From positions 124,001-188,000 of the forward strand of contig NZ_CP039740.1 in assembly GCF_005153485.1 (NCBI RefSeq): 64,000 nucleotides of DNA, given 5' to 3'. The position numbers were made by a program, and so were the translations under genes. The stretch comes from Pseudolabrys sp. FHR47 (GTDB taxonomy: Bacteria > Pseudomonadota > Alphaproteobacteria > Rhizobiales > Xanthobacteraceae). A model generated the notes under the pieces. It was not told where the DNA came from. It worked only from the letters and a program-made list of their open reading frames with translations, and made no database searches. How positions within the stretch are numbered: the stretch's first letter is position 1; each line of letters begins with the position of its first letter. Positions 36,218-46,871 of the stretch are shown piece by piece.

Positions 36218-36847
36218 ATGCTCAAAATCTGGGGCCGCAACACATCGTCCAACGTTCAGAAGGTGATGTGGGCAATCGGCGAACTCGGCCTCACCCATGA
36301 ACGCATCGATGTCGGCGGCGCCTTCGGCAAGAACCGCGAAGCCGAGTATCTCGCCATGAATCCGAACGGCCTGGTTCCGACACTGCAAGAAGACGATGGC
36401 TTCCTGCTGTGGGAATCGAATTCAATCGTGCGTTATCTCGCCGGCAAGTTCGACAAGTCGGGCATCGTCGAGCCCAAGGACCTCAGGCAACGCGCCGTCG
36501 CCAGCCAGTGGATGGACTGGCAGCTGTCAGTGGTCGGCCCAGCAATCACGCCTTTGTTCTGGGGTTTAATTCGCACACCGCCGGAGAAGCGCGACATGGC
36601 GGCAATCAAAGCCGGCCGCGACAAGACCGTCGAAGCCATGACGATGCTCGACCGGCATCTCGCCAAGAACGATTACGTCGCCGGCCTGGCGTTCTCCTAT
36701 GGCGACATTCCGGTCGCCATCATGTGTTATCGCTATGTGCAGCTCGTGCCGGACCGCCCGGCAACGCCAAATCTCGATCGCTGGTACGCCGCAGTGTCAT
36801 CACGCCAGGCGTTCAAGGATCACGTGGGCGCAGTGCCGTTGTCGTGA
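36218..36847 (+). CDS. Glutathione S-transferase family protein
   Basis: The 209 residues show the two-domain GST fold. The thioredoxin-like N-terminus begins LKIWGRNTSSNVQKVMWAIGELGL, with the Ser of NTSSN in the catalytic position, and has the cis-Pro (GLVPTL) and ESNSIVRYLA glutathione-binding motifs. The all-helical C-terminal domain contains the VAGLAFSYGDIPVAI N-capping region. It is a cytosolic, probably theta-like enzyme; its substrate is unknown. It lies 42 nt after the Trm112-like gene. Confidence 0.92.
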   Translation: MLKIWGRNTSSNVQKVMWAIGELGLTHERIDVGGAFGKNREAEYLAMNPNGLVPTLQEDDGFLLWESNSIVRYLAGKFDKSGIVEPKDLRQRAVASQWMDWQLSVVGPAITPLFWGLIRTPPEKRDMAAIKAGRDKTVEAMTMLDRHLAKNDYVAGLAFSYGDIPVAIMCYRYVQLVPDRPATPNLDRWYAAVSSRQAFKDHVGAVPLS

Positions 36848-36853
36848 CTTATT

Positions 36854-36939
36854 GTCGTCCCCGCGAAGGCGGGGACCCATACACCGTGTGCTCTCGATAA
36901 CGCGGTGGCTATAGGTCCCCGCCTTCGCGGGGACGACAT
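36854..36939. repeat. Palindromic intergenic repeat, copy 4
   Basis: GTCCCCGCGAAGGCGGGGAC and GTCCCCGCCTTCGCGGGGAC are near-identical inverted arms about 45 nt apart, bounded by GTCGT and ACGACA. It fills the gap between the convergent GST and UbiH-like genes. Confidence 0.88.
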
Positions 36940-36943
36940 AGAA

Positions 36944-38164
36944 TTAAACCATCTCGCCTTTCATCAGCTTCGGCACCTCGCCAGTCACACCAGCCGCTTC
37001 GCGGATGAATGTACGCTTCAATTCCGGCATGCGCTCGACCAGGCCGAGTCCGATGTCGCGCACCAGCCGCAACGCGTTGGAGTGGTTGGAGAACAGCCGG
37101 TTCAGCCCGTCCGTGGCGACACTCATAGTCATGGTGTCGAAGCGGCGCCAGCGCTGATAGCGCTCCAGCACCTGTGGACCGCCGATATCGAGGCCGAGCC
37201 GAGCCACGTCGGCGATCGACTCGGCCAGTGCCGCGACATCGCGCAGGCCCATATTGAGGCCCTGCCCGGCGATCGGATGAATGACATGCGCGGCATCGCC
37301 GATCAGGGCCAGGCGGTCAGCGATGAACGAGCGCGCGTTGTACAGGCCGAGCGGATAGGCGCGGCGCGGACCTGCGATTTTCAACTCGCCGAGATGCAGG
37401 CCGAAGCGCTTCTCCAACTCGGTGTGGAATTCGTCATCCGGCAGCGCGACAATGCGCTCGGCGTCGCGCGTCCGTTCCGTCCACACGATCGACACGCGAT
37501 TGCCGGTGAGTGGCAGGATGGCGAAAGGTCCGGCCGGCAGGAAGTGCTCTTCGGCGCAGCCATTGTGCGGACGTTCATGCTCGACAGTAGTGACGATGCC
37601 GGACTGCCCGTAGCTCCAGCCATGCGTGGCGATGCCGGCCTGCTCGCGGATCGCCGATCGCGCGCCATCGGCACCGACGAGAAGGCGTGCCTCGATTTCG
37701 TTACCATCGGCGAAAGTCACGACAACCGCTTTAGAGGTCGTCTCGTAACGGCTCACCGCCGTGGCGCGCAGATCGATGCCCATATCCTTGGCCCGCTTAA
37801 CCAGCGCGTCGATGAGATAGCGGTTCTCGACCATGTGGGCGAAGGGCTCGCCTTCTTCGACTTCGCCGCCGAAGGTCAGGAAAGTCGGACGCACCACGTC
37901 GTCGAGCTTTGAATCGGTGACCACCATATCGAGGATGGGCTGCGCGGTCGGCGCCACTGCGTCCCAGACTTCGATAGCCTCGAACAGCCGCCGCGCCGCG
38001 GCGGCAATCGCCGTAGCGCGGGGGTCCTTCGACGGCACTTGCGCCAGCGCCGGATCGGCCACCGTGATCGCAAAACGCTCGCCGAGCGCCTGGCGCAATG
38101 CGATCGCCAATGCCAGCCCCGCGAAACCGGCGCCGCCGATGACCAAATCATTCCGCTGCAACAT
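36944..38164 (-). CDS. UbiH/UbiF/COQ6-family FAD hydroxylase
   Basis: This 406-residue flavoprotein monooxygenase starts with an FAD-binding Rossmann motif, DLVIGGAGFAGLALAIAL. DGARSAIREQAGI is the second motif, and GDAAHVIHPIAGQGLNMGLRDVAAL the conserved GD and pyrophosphate-binding region. Such enzymes hydroxylate the ring in ubiquinone biosynthesis using O2. Which position it modifies (C-1, C-5 or C-6) cannot be read from sequence. It is divergent from the 32-residue peptide gene, and an FNR/FixK box lies 113 nt upstream of its start in the shared region. Confidence 0.9.
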   Translation of the reverse strand: MLQRNDLVIGGAGFAGLALAIALRQALGERFAITVADPALAQVPSKDPRATAIAAAARRLFEAIEVWDAVAPTAQPILDMVVTDSKLDDVVRPTFLTFGGEVEEGEPFAHMVENRYLIDALVKRAKDMGIDLRATAVSRYETTSKAVVVTFADGNEIEARLLVGADGARSAIREQAGIATHGWSYGQSGIVTTVEHERPHNGCAEEHFLPAGPFAILPLTGNRVSIVWTERTRDAERIVALPDDEFHTELEKRFGLHLGELKIAGPRRAYPLGLYNARSFIADRLALIGDAAHVIHPIAGQGLNMGLRDVAALAESIADVARLGLDIGGPQVLERYQRWRRFDTMTMSVATDGLNRLFSNHSNALRLVRDIGLGLVERMPELKRTFIREAAGVTGEVPKLMKGEMV

Positions 38165-38276
38165 TGTCGCACCCTGTCACGAGAGCCGAGGCTTACACCC
38201 CTTCTTCGTTTGCAAGACTAGCTCATTCAAGTGCTTACCGCACGCGCTCATCCGCTTTGCGGCACCTGCTAACTTT

Positions 38277-38290
38277 TTGATTCAGATCAA
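38277..38290 (+). promoter_or_regulatory. Perfect FNR/FixK (anaero) box
   Basis: TTGATTCAGATCAA is an exact TTGAT-N4-ATCAA palindrome, the binding site of FNR, FixK, FnrN and similar Crp-family oxygen regulators. It is centred about 46 bp before the expected start of transcription of the downstream peptide gene, near the -41.5 position used by activators. Confidence 0.8.
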
Positions 38291-38293
38291 AAA

Positions 38294-38323
38294 TTGCCAG
38301 AGACTTAGACTAAAGTCTAATAT
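38294..38323 (+). promoter_or_regulatory. Promoter of the 32-residue peptide gene with an internal dyad
   Basis: TTGCCA (38294-38299) and TAATAT (38318-38323) are 18 bp apart and resemble a housekeeping promoter. The spacer holds a perfect dyad, TTAGACT-AA-AGTCTAA (38305-38320). This resembles the Irr/ICE half-sites TTAGA and TCTAA, but the half-sites are 6 bp apart here and 5 in that consensus, so the regulator is unknown. A protein bound there would be expected to block RNA polymerase. Confidence 0.6.
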
Positions 38324-38369
38324 TGAGTCGTGACCCGCCGGGGCACGGCGAAAACCAGGAAGATGGGCA

Positions 38370-38468
38370 ATGACCACTGAAACGCAAAGCGGCATGGACC
38401 GGAACCAGATCATCATCTGGATCGCGATCGCCATCGTTGTCATTGGTGGCCTCTATTATCTGGTCTGA
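38370..38468 (+). CDS. 32-residue single-pass membrane peptide
   Basis: The reading frame has an AGGAAG ribosome binding site about 8 nt upstream. It encodes a short polar N-terminus (MTTETQSGMDRNQ) followed by one hydrophobic helix (residues 14-32) that runs to the C-terminus, ending YYLV. No homologue is recognised; the size and design recall small subunits or regulators of membrane complexes such as terminal oxidases. It has its own promoter, an FNR/FixK box upstream and a strong terminator downstream, so it forms a complete monocistronic unit, which strongly favours a real gene. Expression under low oxygen is inferred from the box. Confidence 0.72.
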   Translation: MTTETQSGMDRNQIIIWIAIAIVVIGGLYYLV

Positions 38469-38492
38469 CATCGTCTCATCTGACCGGAAGAC

Positions 38493-38527
38493 AGCAAGCG
38501 GGCGGATTTCGCCCGCTTGCTTTTTTT
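38493..38527 (+). terminator. Rho-independent terminator after the peptide gene
   Basis: The 12-bp perfect stem AGCAAGCGGGCG / CGCCCGCTTGCT has a 5-nt loop and is followed by seven T residues. It starts 25 nt after the stop codon. Confidence 0.92.
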
Positions 38528-38607
38528 GTGGCGGCGGCATTGCCTGTCGATAGACGGACCGGCAGCAACGATCGTGCGGCCCGCAAGAAAGGGCAAAAAA
38601 GGATTGC

Positions 38608-39480
38608 ATGATGACGTCCGCCGTCGCCGACCTGCTCAAGATTCTCGATCTCGAATTCCTCGACGTGAACCTGTTTCGTGGCAACTCGCCGCAAGCCGGC
38701 TGGCAACGGGTTTATGGGGGACAGGTGATCGGCCAGGCGCTGGTGGCCGCGATCCGTACGGTCGATTCGGGACGCTCGCCGCATTCGCTGCACGCCTATT
38801 TTCTACTGCCCGGCGATCCCAAGGTGCCGATCATCTACGACGTTGACCGCATGCGCGATGGCAAGAGCTTCACGACACGGCGCGTCACCGCCCGCCAGCA
38901 CGGCCATCCGATTTATTCGATGCTGGTGTCGTTTCACGCCGACGAAGCTGACCAGCTTTCGCATCAGGCGCAAATGCCGGATGTGCCAAAGCCGGACGCT
39001 CTGCCGAGCGAAGCCGAAGTGCGCAAGAACGTGCTGCCGACGATGCCCGACCCGGTCCGGCGCTATTACGAGCGCGAACGGCCGATCGAACTGCGCCCGG
39101 TCGAGTATGAGCGCTATCTTGGCAAGAAGATTCCGGACGGTCGCTTCAATGTCTGGTTCAAGGCGACCGGTCGACTGCCGGACGATCCCGCGATTCATCA
39201 ATGCGTCCTCGCTTATTCCTCGGACATGGGCCTGCTCGATACCTCGCTGGTGCCGCATGGCCGCACCTTGTTCGAGAAGGAATTCATGGCCGCCAGCCTC
39301 GATCATGCGCTGTGGCTGCACCGGCCGTTCCGCGCTGACGAGTGGCTGCTCTACTCGCAGGACTCGCCGAATCTGAACGGCGCGCGCGGATTTTCGCGCG
39401 GCCTCATCTTCACGCAGGATGGCACGCTGGTCGCGTCTGTGGCGCAAGAAGGTCTGGTGCGATTGCGGCGTGATCCGTGA
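38608..39480 (+). CDS. tesB: Acyl-CoA thioesterase II
   Basis: The 290 residues form the double hot-dog fold of TesB, which hydrolyses medium- and long-chain acyl-CoA in the cytosol. The N-terminal hot dog has VYGGQVIGQALVAAIRTV and SLHAYFLLPGDP. The C-terminal half has ATGRLPDDPAIHQCVLAYSSDMGLLDTSL (catalytic Asp) and SLDHALWLHRPFRADEWLLYSQDSPN. AAAAAAGGA precedes the ATG at 38608; a second ATG follows at once. It is followed 78 nt later by the first PII gene. Confidence 0.95.
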   Translation: MMTSAVADLLKILDLEFLDVNLFRGNSPQAGWQRVYGGQVIGQALVAAIRTVDSGRSPHSLHAYFLLPGDPKVPIIYDVDRMRDGKSFTTRRVTARQHGHPIYSMLVSFHADEADQLSHQAQMPDVPKPDALPSEAEVRKNVLPTMPDPVRRYYERERPIELRPVEYERYLGKKIPDGRFNVWFKATGRLPDDPAIHQCVLAYSSDMGLLDTSLVPHGRTLFEKEFMAASLDHALWLHRPFRADEWLLYSQDSPNLNGARGFSRGLIFTQDGTLVASVAQEGLVRLRRDP

Positions 39481-39558
39481 ACCGCGACAGGGCTATACGA
39501 CTTGTCGAACAGTGCTAGTATTTCGCGCCGGCGCGCCGGAATTTGGGGAGCAGATGCC

Positions 39559-39897
39559 ATGAAACTCGTCACCGCGATCATCAAGCCGTTCAAGCTCGAC
39601 GCCGTGCGCGAGGCGCTCAACGCCATAGGGGTGCATGGCATGACCGTCACCGAGGTGAAGGGCTATGGCCGTCAGAAAGGCCACAAGGAAATCTACCGCG
39701 GCGCCGAATACGCAGTGAGCTTCCTGCCGAAGCTGCGAGTCGAGATCGGCGTGGCCAGCGACCGGACCGACCAGGTGGTCGAGGCGCTGACCGGCGCGGC
39801 TCGCACGGGCGAGATCGGCGACGGCAAGATCTTCGTCGTTCCGATCGACCAGGCTGTCCGCATCCGCACCGGCGAGGTCGATGCCGACGCGCTCTAA
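39559..39897 (+). CDS. PII signal-transduction protein (GlnB/GlnK), first copy
   Basis: This 112-residue PII protein starts with [14 protein letters not shown]. The T-loop [17 protein letters not shown] carries Tyr51, the uridylylation site, and the C-terminal [24 protein letters not shown] closes the ATP/2-oxoglutarate pocket. PII reports nitrogen and carbon status to glutamine synthetase control, NtrB and AmtB. GGGGAG lies 9 nt before the ATG at 39559. It has no visible sigma-54 promoter, unlike the second copy 321 nt downstream, so it is more likely expressed constitutively. Confidence 0.95.
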   Translation: MKLVTAIIKPFKLDAVREALNAIGVHGMTVTEVKGYGRQKGHKEIYRGAEYAVSFLPKLRVEIGVASDRTDQVVEALTGAARTGEIGDGKIFVVPIDQAVRIRTGEVDADAL

Positions 39898-40557
<660 letters not shown>

Positions 40558-40593
40558 AAACCCCGCACACACATCACCGATAGGAGTTAGACC

Positions 40594-41937
<1,344 letters not shown>

Positions 41938-42350
41938 GCCAATACGCGGCGGCGCGGACTTCGGTTCGTGCCGCCGCAGCTCCAGCGGTAGGGGCGGAAA
42001 CCCGGCACTGTCCCTTCCGTCGAGGCCCTCGGTTCGCAAGAGCCGGGGGCCTCTCCTTTTTTGGAGAATCGGCTTTTTGGCGCCGGCCTTCGTGACGAAT
42101 ACTGTCAGGGTTGTCTGCAAGGCAACTGCAGCATCGGGCAACTCAACAGCGCCCTAAGTTCCGCTTACCTAAAACCTCCACCTGGGCAACGGCTTAGGAA
42201 ACTGCCGCCCACGCCTTCGCAACTGCGAGCGCCGGTGCAACCCTGCGGAGTCTGCTTGACACGCTCTCGGCGCGTTGAGGTACGTCAAGAAGGGGCGACC
42301 CGCCTCACGTAACCTGCCTGCCAAATACCGCAAAAGCTCAAGGATTGCGG
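41938..42350. other. Intergenic region between amtB and the glycosidase cassette
   Basis: These 413 nt contain the amtB terminator (42022) and an earlier GC-rich hairpin (GCGGCGGCGCGG...CCGCCGC, 41946-41978). Near 42256 a TTGACA hexamer sits inside CTTGAC...GTCAAG arms about 30 nt apart, a possible promoter with operator for the GH4 gene. I see no gene. Confidence 0.5.
42022..42062 (+). terminator. Rho-independent terminator after amtB
   Basis: GAGGCCCTCGG pairs with CCGGGGGCCTC (one G-T pair) around a 10-nt loop, followed by TCCTTTTTT. Confidence 0.85.
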
Positions 42351-43631
42351 ATGGGCAATACGGCCAAAATCGTCTTCATCGGCGCGACCAGCATCTCGTT
42401 CGGCATGAGCATGCTGCGCGACGTCATGTCGAGCGAGGAGCTCGCCGGCAGCACGCTTACCCTGGTCGGCAGGCACGCAGATTCCCTCGCGCGGGTGACA
42501 GAGCTGGCGCGCATGATGAACGCCAGGTCCGGCGCGGGGCTAACGATCGAAGCGACGACCGACCGGCTTGCCGCCCTGGACGGCGCGTCCTTCGTTGTCA
42601 ACGCCAGCGCCATCGATCGCAACAGGCTCTGGAAGTACGACTTCGAGATTCCGCGCAAGCACGGCATTCGTCACACGCTCGGCGAAAACGGCGGTCCCGG
42701 CGCGCTGTTCTTCACGCTCCGCACCTTGCCCTTGCTGTTTGATATCGCTCGCGACATGGAGCGGCAATGCCCCGGCGCATTGCTGATCAATTTTTCCAAC
42801 CCCGAAAGCCGCATCGTGCTGGCGCTCGGCAAATACAGCCCGATCAAAAACATCGGGCTGTGTCACGGCGTCTTCATGGCGCGCGACTATCTCGCGCACA
42901 TCATGGGCCTGCCCAACGAGCAGGTCGACGTTCTGGCCGCGGGCATCAATCACGCGCAGTGCCTCATGCACGTGCGGCGGCACGACACCGGCGAAGATCT
43001 GTACCCGCTCTTCCGCCAGAAAGAGCGGGGCTTTGATCCAACCTACCAGCCACTGTCACGCCGGCTGTTCCGCACCTTCGGTTACTGGATCGGATGCGGC
43101 GACAGTCATGTCGGCGAGTTCCTGCCGTTTGGATGGGAAGGCGGCGAAGCCGGCTACGACTTCAAATGGGACGAACGCAACCGGCAGGACATGGCCAAAC
43201 AGATGGACGACATCGTCGCCAACCGGACTCCGATGCCAAAGGATTGGCTCACACCCTCGGGTGAACGTGGCGTTGCCGTCATCACCGGCATCCTCCACAA
43301 CCGTCACCGGTTTATCGAATCCGCCATCGTTCCTAATGGGGGCGTCATTCCGAACCTGCCGACCGATGCGGCCGTCGAAGTGCCGGTCATGGTTGACGCC
43401 GCCGGCGTTCATCCTGTTTCGCTCGGCCCGCTGCCGGACGGCGTTGGCAAGCTCCTCGGCACGCAGGCCGCGGTGCAGGAACTGGCGGTCGAAGCGGCTG
43501 TCCGCGCATCCAAGGAAATCGCCTTGCAGGCCTTGATGATCGACCCGGTCGTCAATTCAGCGGACGCCGCCGTCGCGATGCTGGACGAGCTCTGGGAAAT
43601 CAATCGACCCTACATTCGTGAATGCGTCTAG
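42351..43631 (+). CDS. Glycoside hydrolase family 4 (alpha-glycosidase type)
   Basis: This 426-residue GH4 enzyme works by an unusual NAD-dependent oxidation-elimination mechanism that needs Mn2+. The N-terminal Rossmann fold starts [47 protein letters not shown] and NFSNPESRI are family blocks. GLCHG (Cys171) and GINH (His201) are the metal ligands at the expected spacing. It is closest in style to the MelA/alpha-galacturonidase branch; the true substrate is unknown. AAGGA lies 9 nt before the ATG at 42351. The GH1 gene follows after 12 nt. Confidence 0.88.
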   Translation: MGNTAKIVFIGATSISFGMSMLRDVMSSEELAGSTLTLVGRHADSLARVTELARMMNARSGAGLTIEATTDRLAALDGASFVVNASAIDRNRLWKYDFEIPRKHGIRHTLGENGGPGALFFTLRTLPLLFDIARDMERQCPGALLINFSNPESRIVLALGKYSPIKNIGLCHGVFMARDYLAHIMGLPNEQVDVLAAGINHAQCLMHVRRHDTGEDLYPLFRQKERGFDPTYQPLSRRLFRTFGYWIGCGDSHVGEFLPFGWEGGEAGYDFKWDERNRQDMAKQMDDIVANRTPMPKDWLTPSGERGVAVITGILHNRHRFIESAIVPNGGVIPNLPTDAAVEVPVMVDAAGVHPVSLGPLPDGVGKLLGTQAAVQELAVEAAVRASKEIALQALMIDPVVNSADAAVAMLDELWEINRPYIRECV

Positions 43632-43643
43632 CCGGAACCGCAT

Positions 43644-44999
43644 ATGAGCAGCAACAAGCGCAAAGCAGATTTCGTCTGGGGCGTCTCGACCTCGAACTAT
43701 CAGATCGAAGGTGCCGCCCATGAAGACGGTCGCGGGCCCGGCATCTGGGATACGTTCAGCGCGCAAGGCAAGATCGCCAACAACGACAACGCCGACGTGG
43801 CATGCGACCACTATCATCGCTATCCCGAAGATATTGCCCTTATGCGGGACATGGGCGTCGACGCCTACCGGTTCTCGATTTCATGGCCGCGCGTGCTCCC
43901 CGAAGGACGCGGCCGCATCAACGAAGCAGGGCTGGCGTTTTACGATCGGCTGATCGATCGGCTGATCGCCACCGGCATCGAACCCTGGCTTTGCCTCTAT
44001 CACTGGGACTTGCCGCAGACCCTCGAGGATCTTGGCGGCTGGACCGCGCGCGACAGCGCGACGTGGTTCGGCGACTTCGCCGCTCTCGTCGGCCGCCGCT
44101 ATGGCGACCGCGTCAAGCGAATTGCCACCTTCAATGAGCCGGCGGTGTTCTCGCTGCTCGGCTATGCCTACGGTTCACATGCGCCCGGAAAGGTGAACCA
44201 CGACGCTCTCCTGAAAGTCATTCACAACGTCAATCGCGCCCATGGCCGCGCGGTGGACGCGATCCGCGCGAGCGTCGAACGCGCTTCGATCGGATCGATC
44301 CACAACGTGCAACCGTGCCGGCCGGCCAGCGACAGCGCCGTCGACCGGATCGCCACTGAAAGGTTCGACGAGTACTGGAACCGGGCGTTCCCCGGACCGC
44401 AGATTCTCGGCACCTATCCGCCGCAGCTCGCCGAGGCGCTCGCGCCATTGATTCTGCCCGGCGATCTTGCCGAAATATGCCGGCCGATCGACTGGTTCGG
44501 CCTCAATCACTACGGTCCGCTCTACATCAAGGAGAGCACCGACATGCTCAAGAGCGGATTCGGTCCGGTCCCGGCCCATATTCCGCGTACCAGCATGGGA
44601 TGGCCGATCGAGCCCGACGGCCTCCGGGAGACGTTGCTGATGCTGGACCGAACCTATTCGTTGCCGATCTATGTGATGGAGAACGGCACCGCGACCATCG
44701 ACCACGTCGGCGACAACGGCGAGGTGCTGGACCAGGACCGCATCGATTACCTGAAGGCCTACATCGCGGCGATGGATGATGCGATCGCGGCGGGCGCCGA
44801 TGTCCGCGGTTACTTCGTATGGTCGCTCATGGACAATTTCGAATGGAATAGCGGCTTCAAGGAACGCTTCGGCCTGATCCACGTCGATTACGCCACCTTG
44901 CAACGGCGGCCGAAGGCGTCGGCGAAGTGGTATGGCGAGCTCATCCGCGCCCGGCGCGGCAAGCAGATGGCCGCGCCCGGCGCCGAAACCGCAGGCTGA
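43644..44999 (+). CDS. Glycoside hydrolase family 1 (beta-glucosidase type)
   Basis: This 451-residue GH1 enzyme folds as a (beta/alpha)8 barrel. The N-terminal signature FVWGVSTSNYQIEGAAHEDGRGPGIWD is intact. The acid/base Glu165 is in ATFNEP and the nucleophile Glu346 in LPIYVMENGTA. The closing WSLMDNFEWNSGFKERFGLIHVDY is typical. There is no signal peptide, so it acts in the cytosol on imported beta-glycosides or phospho-sugars. It forms a tight operon with the GH4 and ABC genes (12-nt and 6-nt gaps). Confidence 0.95.
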   Translation: MSSNKRKADFVWGVSTSNYQIEGAAHEDGRGPGIWDTFSAQGKIANNDNADVACDHYHRYPEDIALMRDMGVDAYRFSISWPRVLPEGRGRINEAGLAFYDRLIDRLIATGIEPWLCLYHWDLPQTLEDLGGWTARDSATWFGDFAALVGRRYGDRVKRIATFNEPAVFSLLGYAYGSHAPGKVNHDALLKVIHNVNRAHGRAVDAIRASVERASIGSIHNVQPCRPASDSAVDRIATERFDEYWNRAFPGPQILGTYPPQLAEALAPLILPGDLAEICRPIDWFGLNHYGPLYIKESTDMLKSGFGPVPAHIPRTSMGWPIEPDGLRETLLMLDRTYSLPIYVMENGTATIDHVGDNGEVLDQDRIDYLKAYIAAMDDAIAAGADVRGYFVWSLMDNFEWNSGFKERFGLIHVDYATLQRRPKASAKWYGELIRARRGKQMAAPGAETAG

Positions 45000-45005
45000 A
45001 AAGCC

Positions 45006-46871
45006 ATGCCGACAGAAGCGCCCGCAGGTTCGCCGGACATGAAGGCCAAACCGAAGGCCGAACGCAATCCGGCGCATGGCAGTTCGAATCTTCGACTCGT
45101 CTCGCGTTTCTGGGCAAGCGCCAGCGGCTACTGGCGACACGACTCGCGAACCGCCTGGATGCTGACCATCGGCTTGATTATTCTCATCGCCGGCAATCTC
45201 GCTGTTGGTCTGGTGCTCAATCGCTGGAACAAATGGTTTTTCGATGCCCTCGAACAGCGAAATGCCGCGGAACTGCTCCGCCAGGGGTTGATCTTCGTGC
45301 CCTTGGCCGCGAGCAGCGTCGCCCTTGGCGTTACCAGTGTCTATTTCCGGATGACGATCCAGCGCCTGTGGCGCGCGTGGATGAACGGGCATGTGCTCGA
45401 CCGTTGGCTCGCCCACGATCATTACTATCAGCTCAATCTGGTTCGCGGCGAGCATCAGAATCCGGAGTATCGGATCGCGGAAGATCTTCGCGTTGCCACC
45501 GATGCTCCGGTTGATTTCGCCGTCGGCCTGCTGACGGCGGTTCTGTCGGCATCGGCGTTCATTATCGTCCTGTGGACAATCGGCGGGTCGCTCACATTGG
45601 CGATTGCCGGCGTCACCGTCACCATTCCGGGCTTTCTCGTGCTCGGCGCCATCGCCTATGCACTGATCGGAAGCCTAGCCATGGTGTTCATCGGCCGGCG
45701 CTTCATCACAGTGTCCGAGCAGAAGAACCAGACGGAAGCCGAGTATCGCTTCGTCCTGCAGCGGGTGCGCGAGAACGGCGAAAGCATTGCGCTGCTCGGC
45801 GGCGAGCAGGAAGAGCGCGCCGGGCTCGACCGGTCGTTCGCCGGCGTGCTTAGCCGCTGGCGGGACCTTTGCTTCCAGCACATGCGCACGACAGTCGTGT
45901 CGCAGACGAGTTCACTCGTCGTCTGGGCCGTGCCGGTGCTTCTGGCCGCCCCGAAATATCTCGATGGCTCGATGACGCTCGGCGCGGTGATGCAGGCGAC
46001 GTCGGCCTTCGTCATCGTGCAGGGCGCATTCGGCTGGATTGTCGACAACTATCCGCGCTTTGCCGATTGGACGGCATCCGCGCATCGCGTCGCGTCGCTG
46101 CTGGTGTCCCTCGATGCTCTGGCGGCCGCCGAAAAGACCGGCAGCGGACATATCAGCCGCGGTGTCACCGAGGAGGCGGCGCTCCGGCTGCGCAACGTGT
46201 CCGTCACACTCGACGACGGCACGTCAGTCGTCGACGACACCGAGGTCAGCATAGCACCCGGCGAGAAGATCCTCGTCGTCGGCGAATCCGGCACCGGCAA
46301 GAGCACACTGGTGCGGGCCATTGCCGGATTGTGGCCCTGGGGTGAGGGCGAAATCCTGTTTGGGCCCGGCTCGAAGCTCTTCCTGTTGCCGCAGAAGCCT
46401 TACATCCCCGTTGGCAGCCTGCGGCGCGCCGCAACCTACCCGACACCCGCCGATAAGATCGACGTCGAGCGCATCAAGGAAACGCTGGAGGCCGTCGGGC
46501 TCGGCTATATCATCGAGCGGCTCGACGAAGAGGGCGTGGCCTGGGACCATGTGCTGTCGGGCGGCGAGAAGCAGCGCATTTCCTTCGCCAGGCTGCTGAT
46601 CCATAGCCCGTCGATCGCCATCCTCGACGAGGCAACCTCCGCTCTCGATCGCGCCAGCCAGGAGCGAATGATGACCCTGGTGGCCGAACGCCTGCCCAAG
46701 ACGACGCTGATCAGCGTCGGGCACCGGCCCGAACTGGAGGCGTTCCACGACCGGGAACTGGTGATGGAATGGCGGGCCGGCGGGTCCAGGCTGGTGCGCG
46801 ATATCGACCTTAAATCCTGGCTTCCGGTCCGATCCGGCCAGTCCGGGTGGTGGCGCCGCCGCGGCGGATGA
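45006..46871 (+). CDS. ABC transporter with fused permease and ATPase (YddA/SbmA-like)
   Basis: The 621 residues hold an ABC_membrane_2-type transmembrane domain (about 60-390) and an ATP-binding domain (about 395-600). The ATPase has Walker A GESGTGKST (Lys432), signature LSGGEKQRISFARLL, Walker B AILDEATSALD and the PQKPYIPVGSLRRAATYP segment typical of the YddA and peroxisomal ABCD branch. No periplasmic binding protein adjoins, so it is probably an exporter or a peptide/acyl-CoA carrier like SbmA or BclA. It lies immediately after the GH1 gene, suggesting that it moves the glycoside or aglycone the two hydrolases act on. Confidence 0.88.
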   Translation: MPTEAPAGSPDMKAKPKAERNPAHGSSNLRLVSRFWASASGYWRHDSRTAWMLTIGLIILIAGNLAVGLVLNRWNKWFFDALEQRNAAELLRQGLIFVPLAASSVALGVTSVYFRMTIQRLWRAWMNGHVLDRWLAHDHYYQLNLVRGEHQNPEYRIAEDLRVATDAPVDFAVGLLTAVLSASAFIIVLWTIGGSLTLAIAGVTVTIPGFLVLGAIAYALIGSLAMVFIGRRFITVSEQKNQTEAEYRFVLQRVRENGESIALLGGEQEERAGLDRSFAGVLSRWRDLCFQHMRTTVVSQTSSLVVWAVPVLLAAPKYLDGSMTLGAVMQATSAFVIVQGAFGWIVDNYPRFADWTASAHRVASLLVSLDALAAAEKTGSGHISRGVTEEAALRLRNVSVTLDDGTSVVDDTEVSIAPGEKILVVGESGTGKSTLVRAIAGLWPWGEGEILFGPGSKLFLLPQKPYIPVGSLRRAATYPTPADKIDVERIKETLEAVGLGYIIERLDEEGVAWDHVLSGGEKQRISFARLLIHSPSIAILDEATSALDRASQERMMTLVAERLPKTTLISVGHRPELEAFHDRELVMEWRAGGSRLVRDIDLKSWLPVRSGQSGWWRRRGG

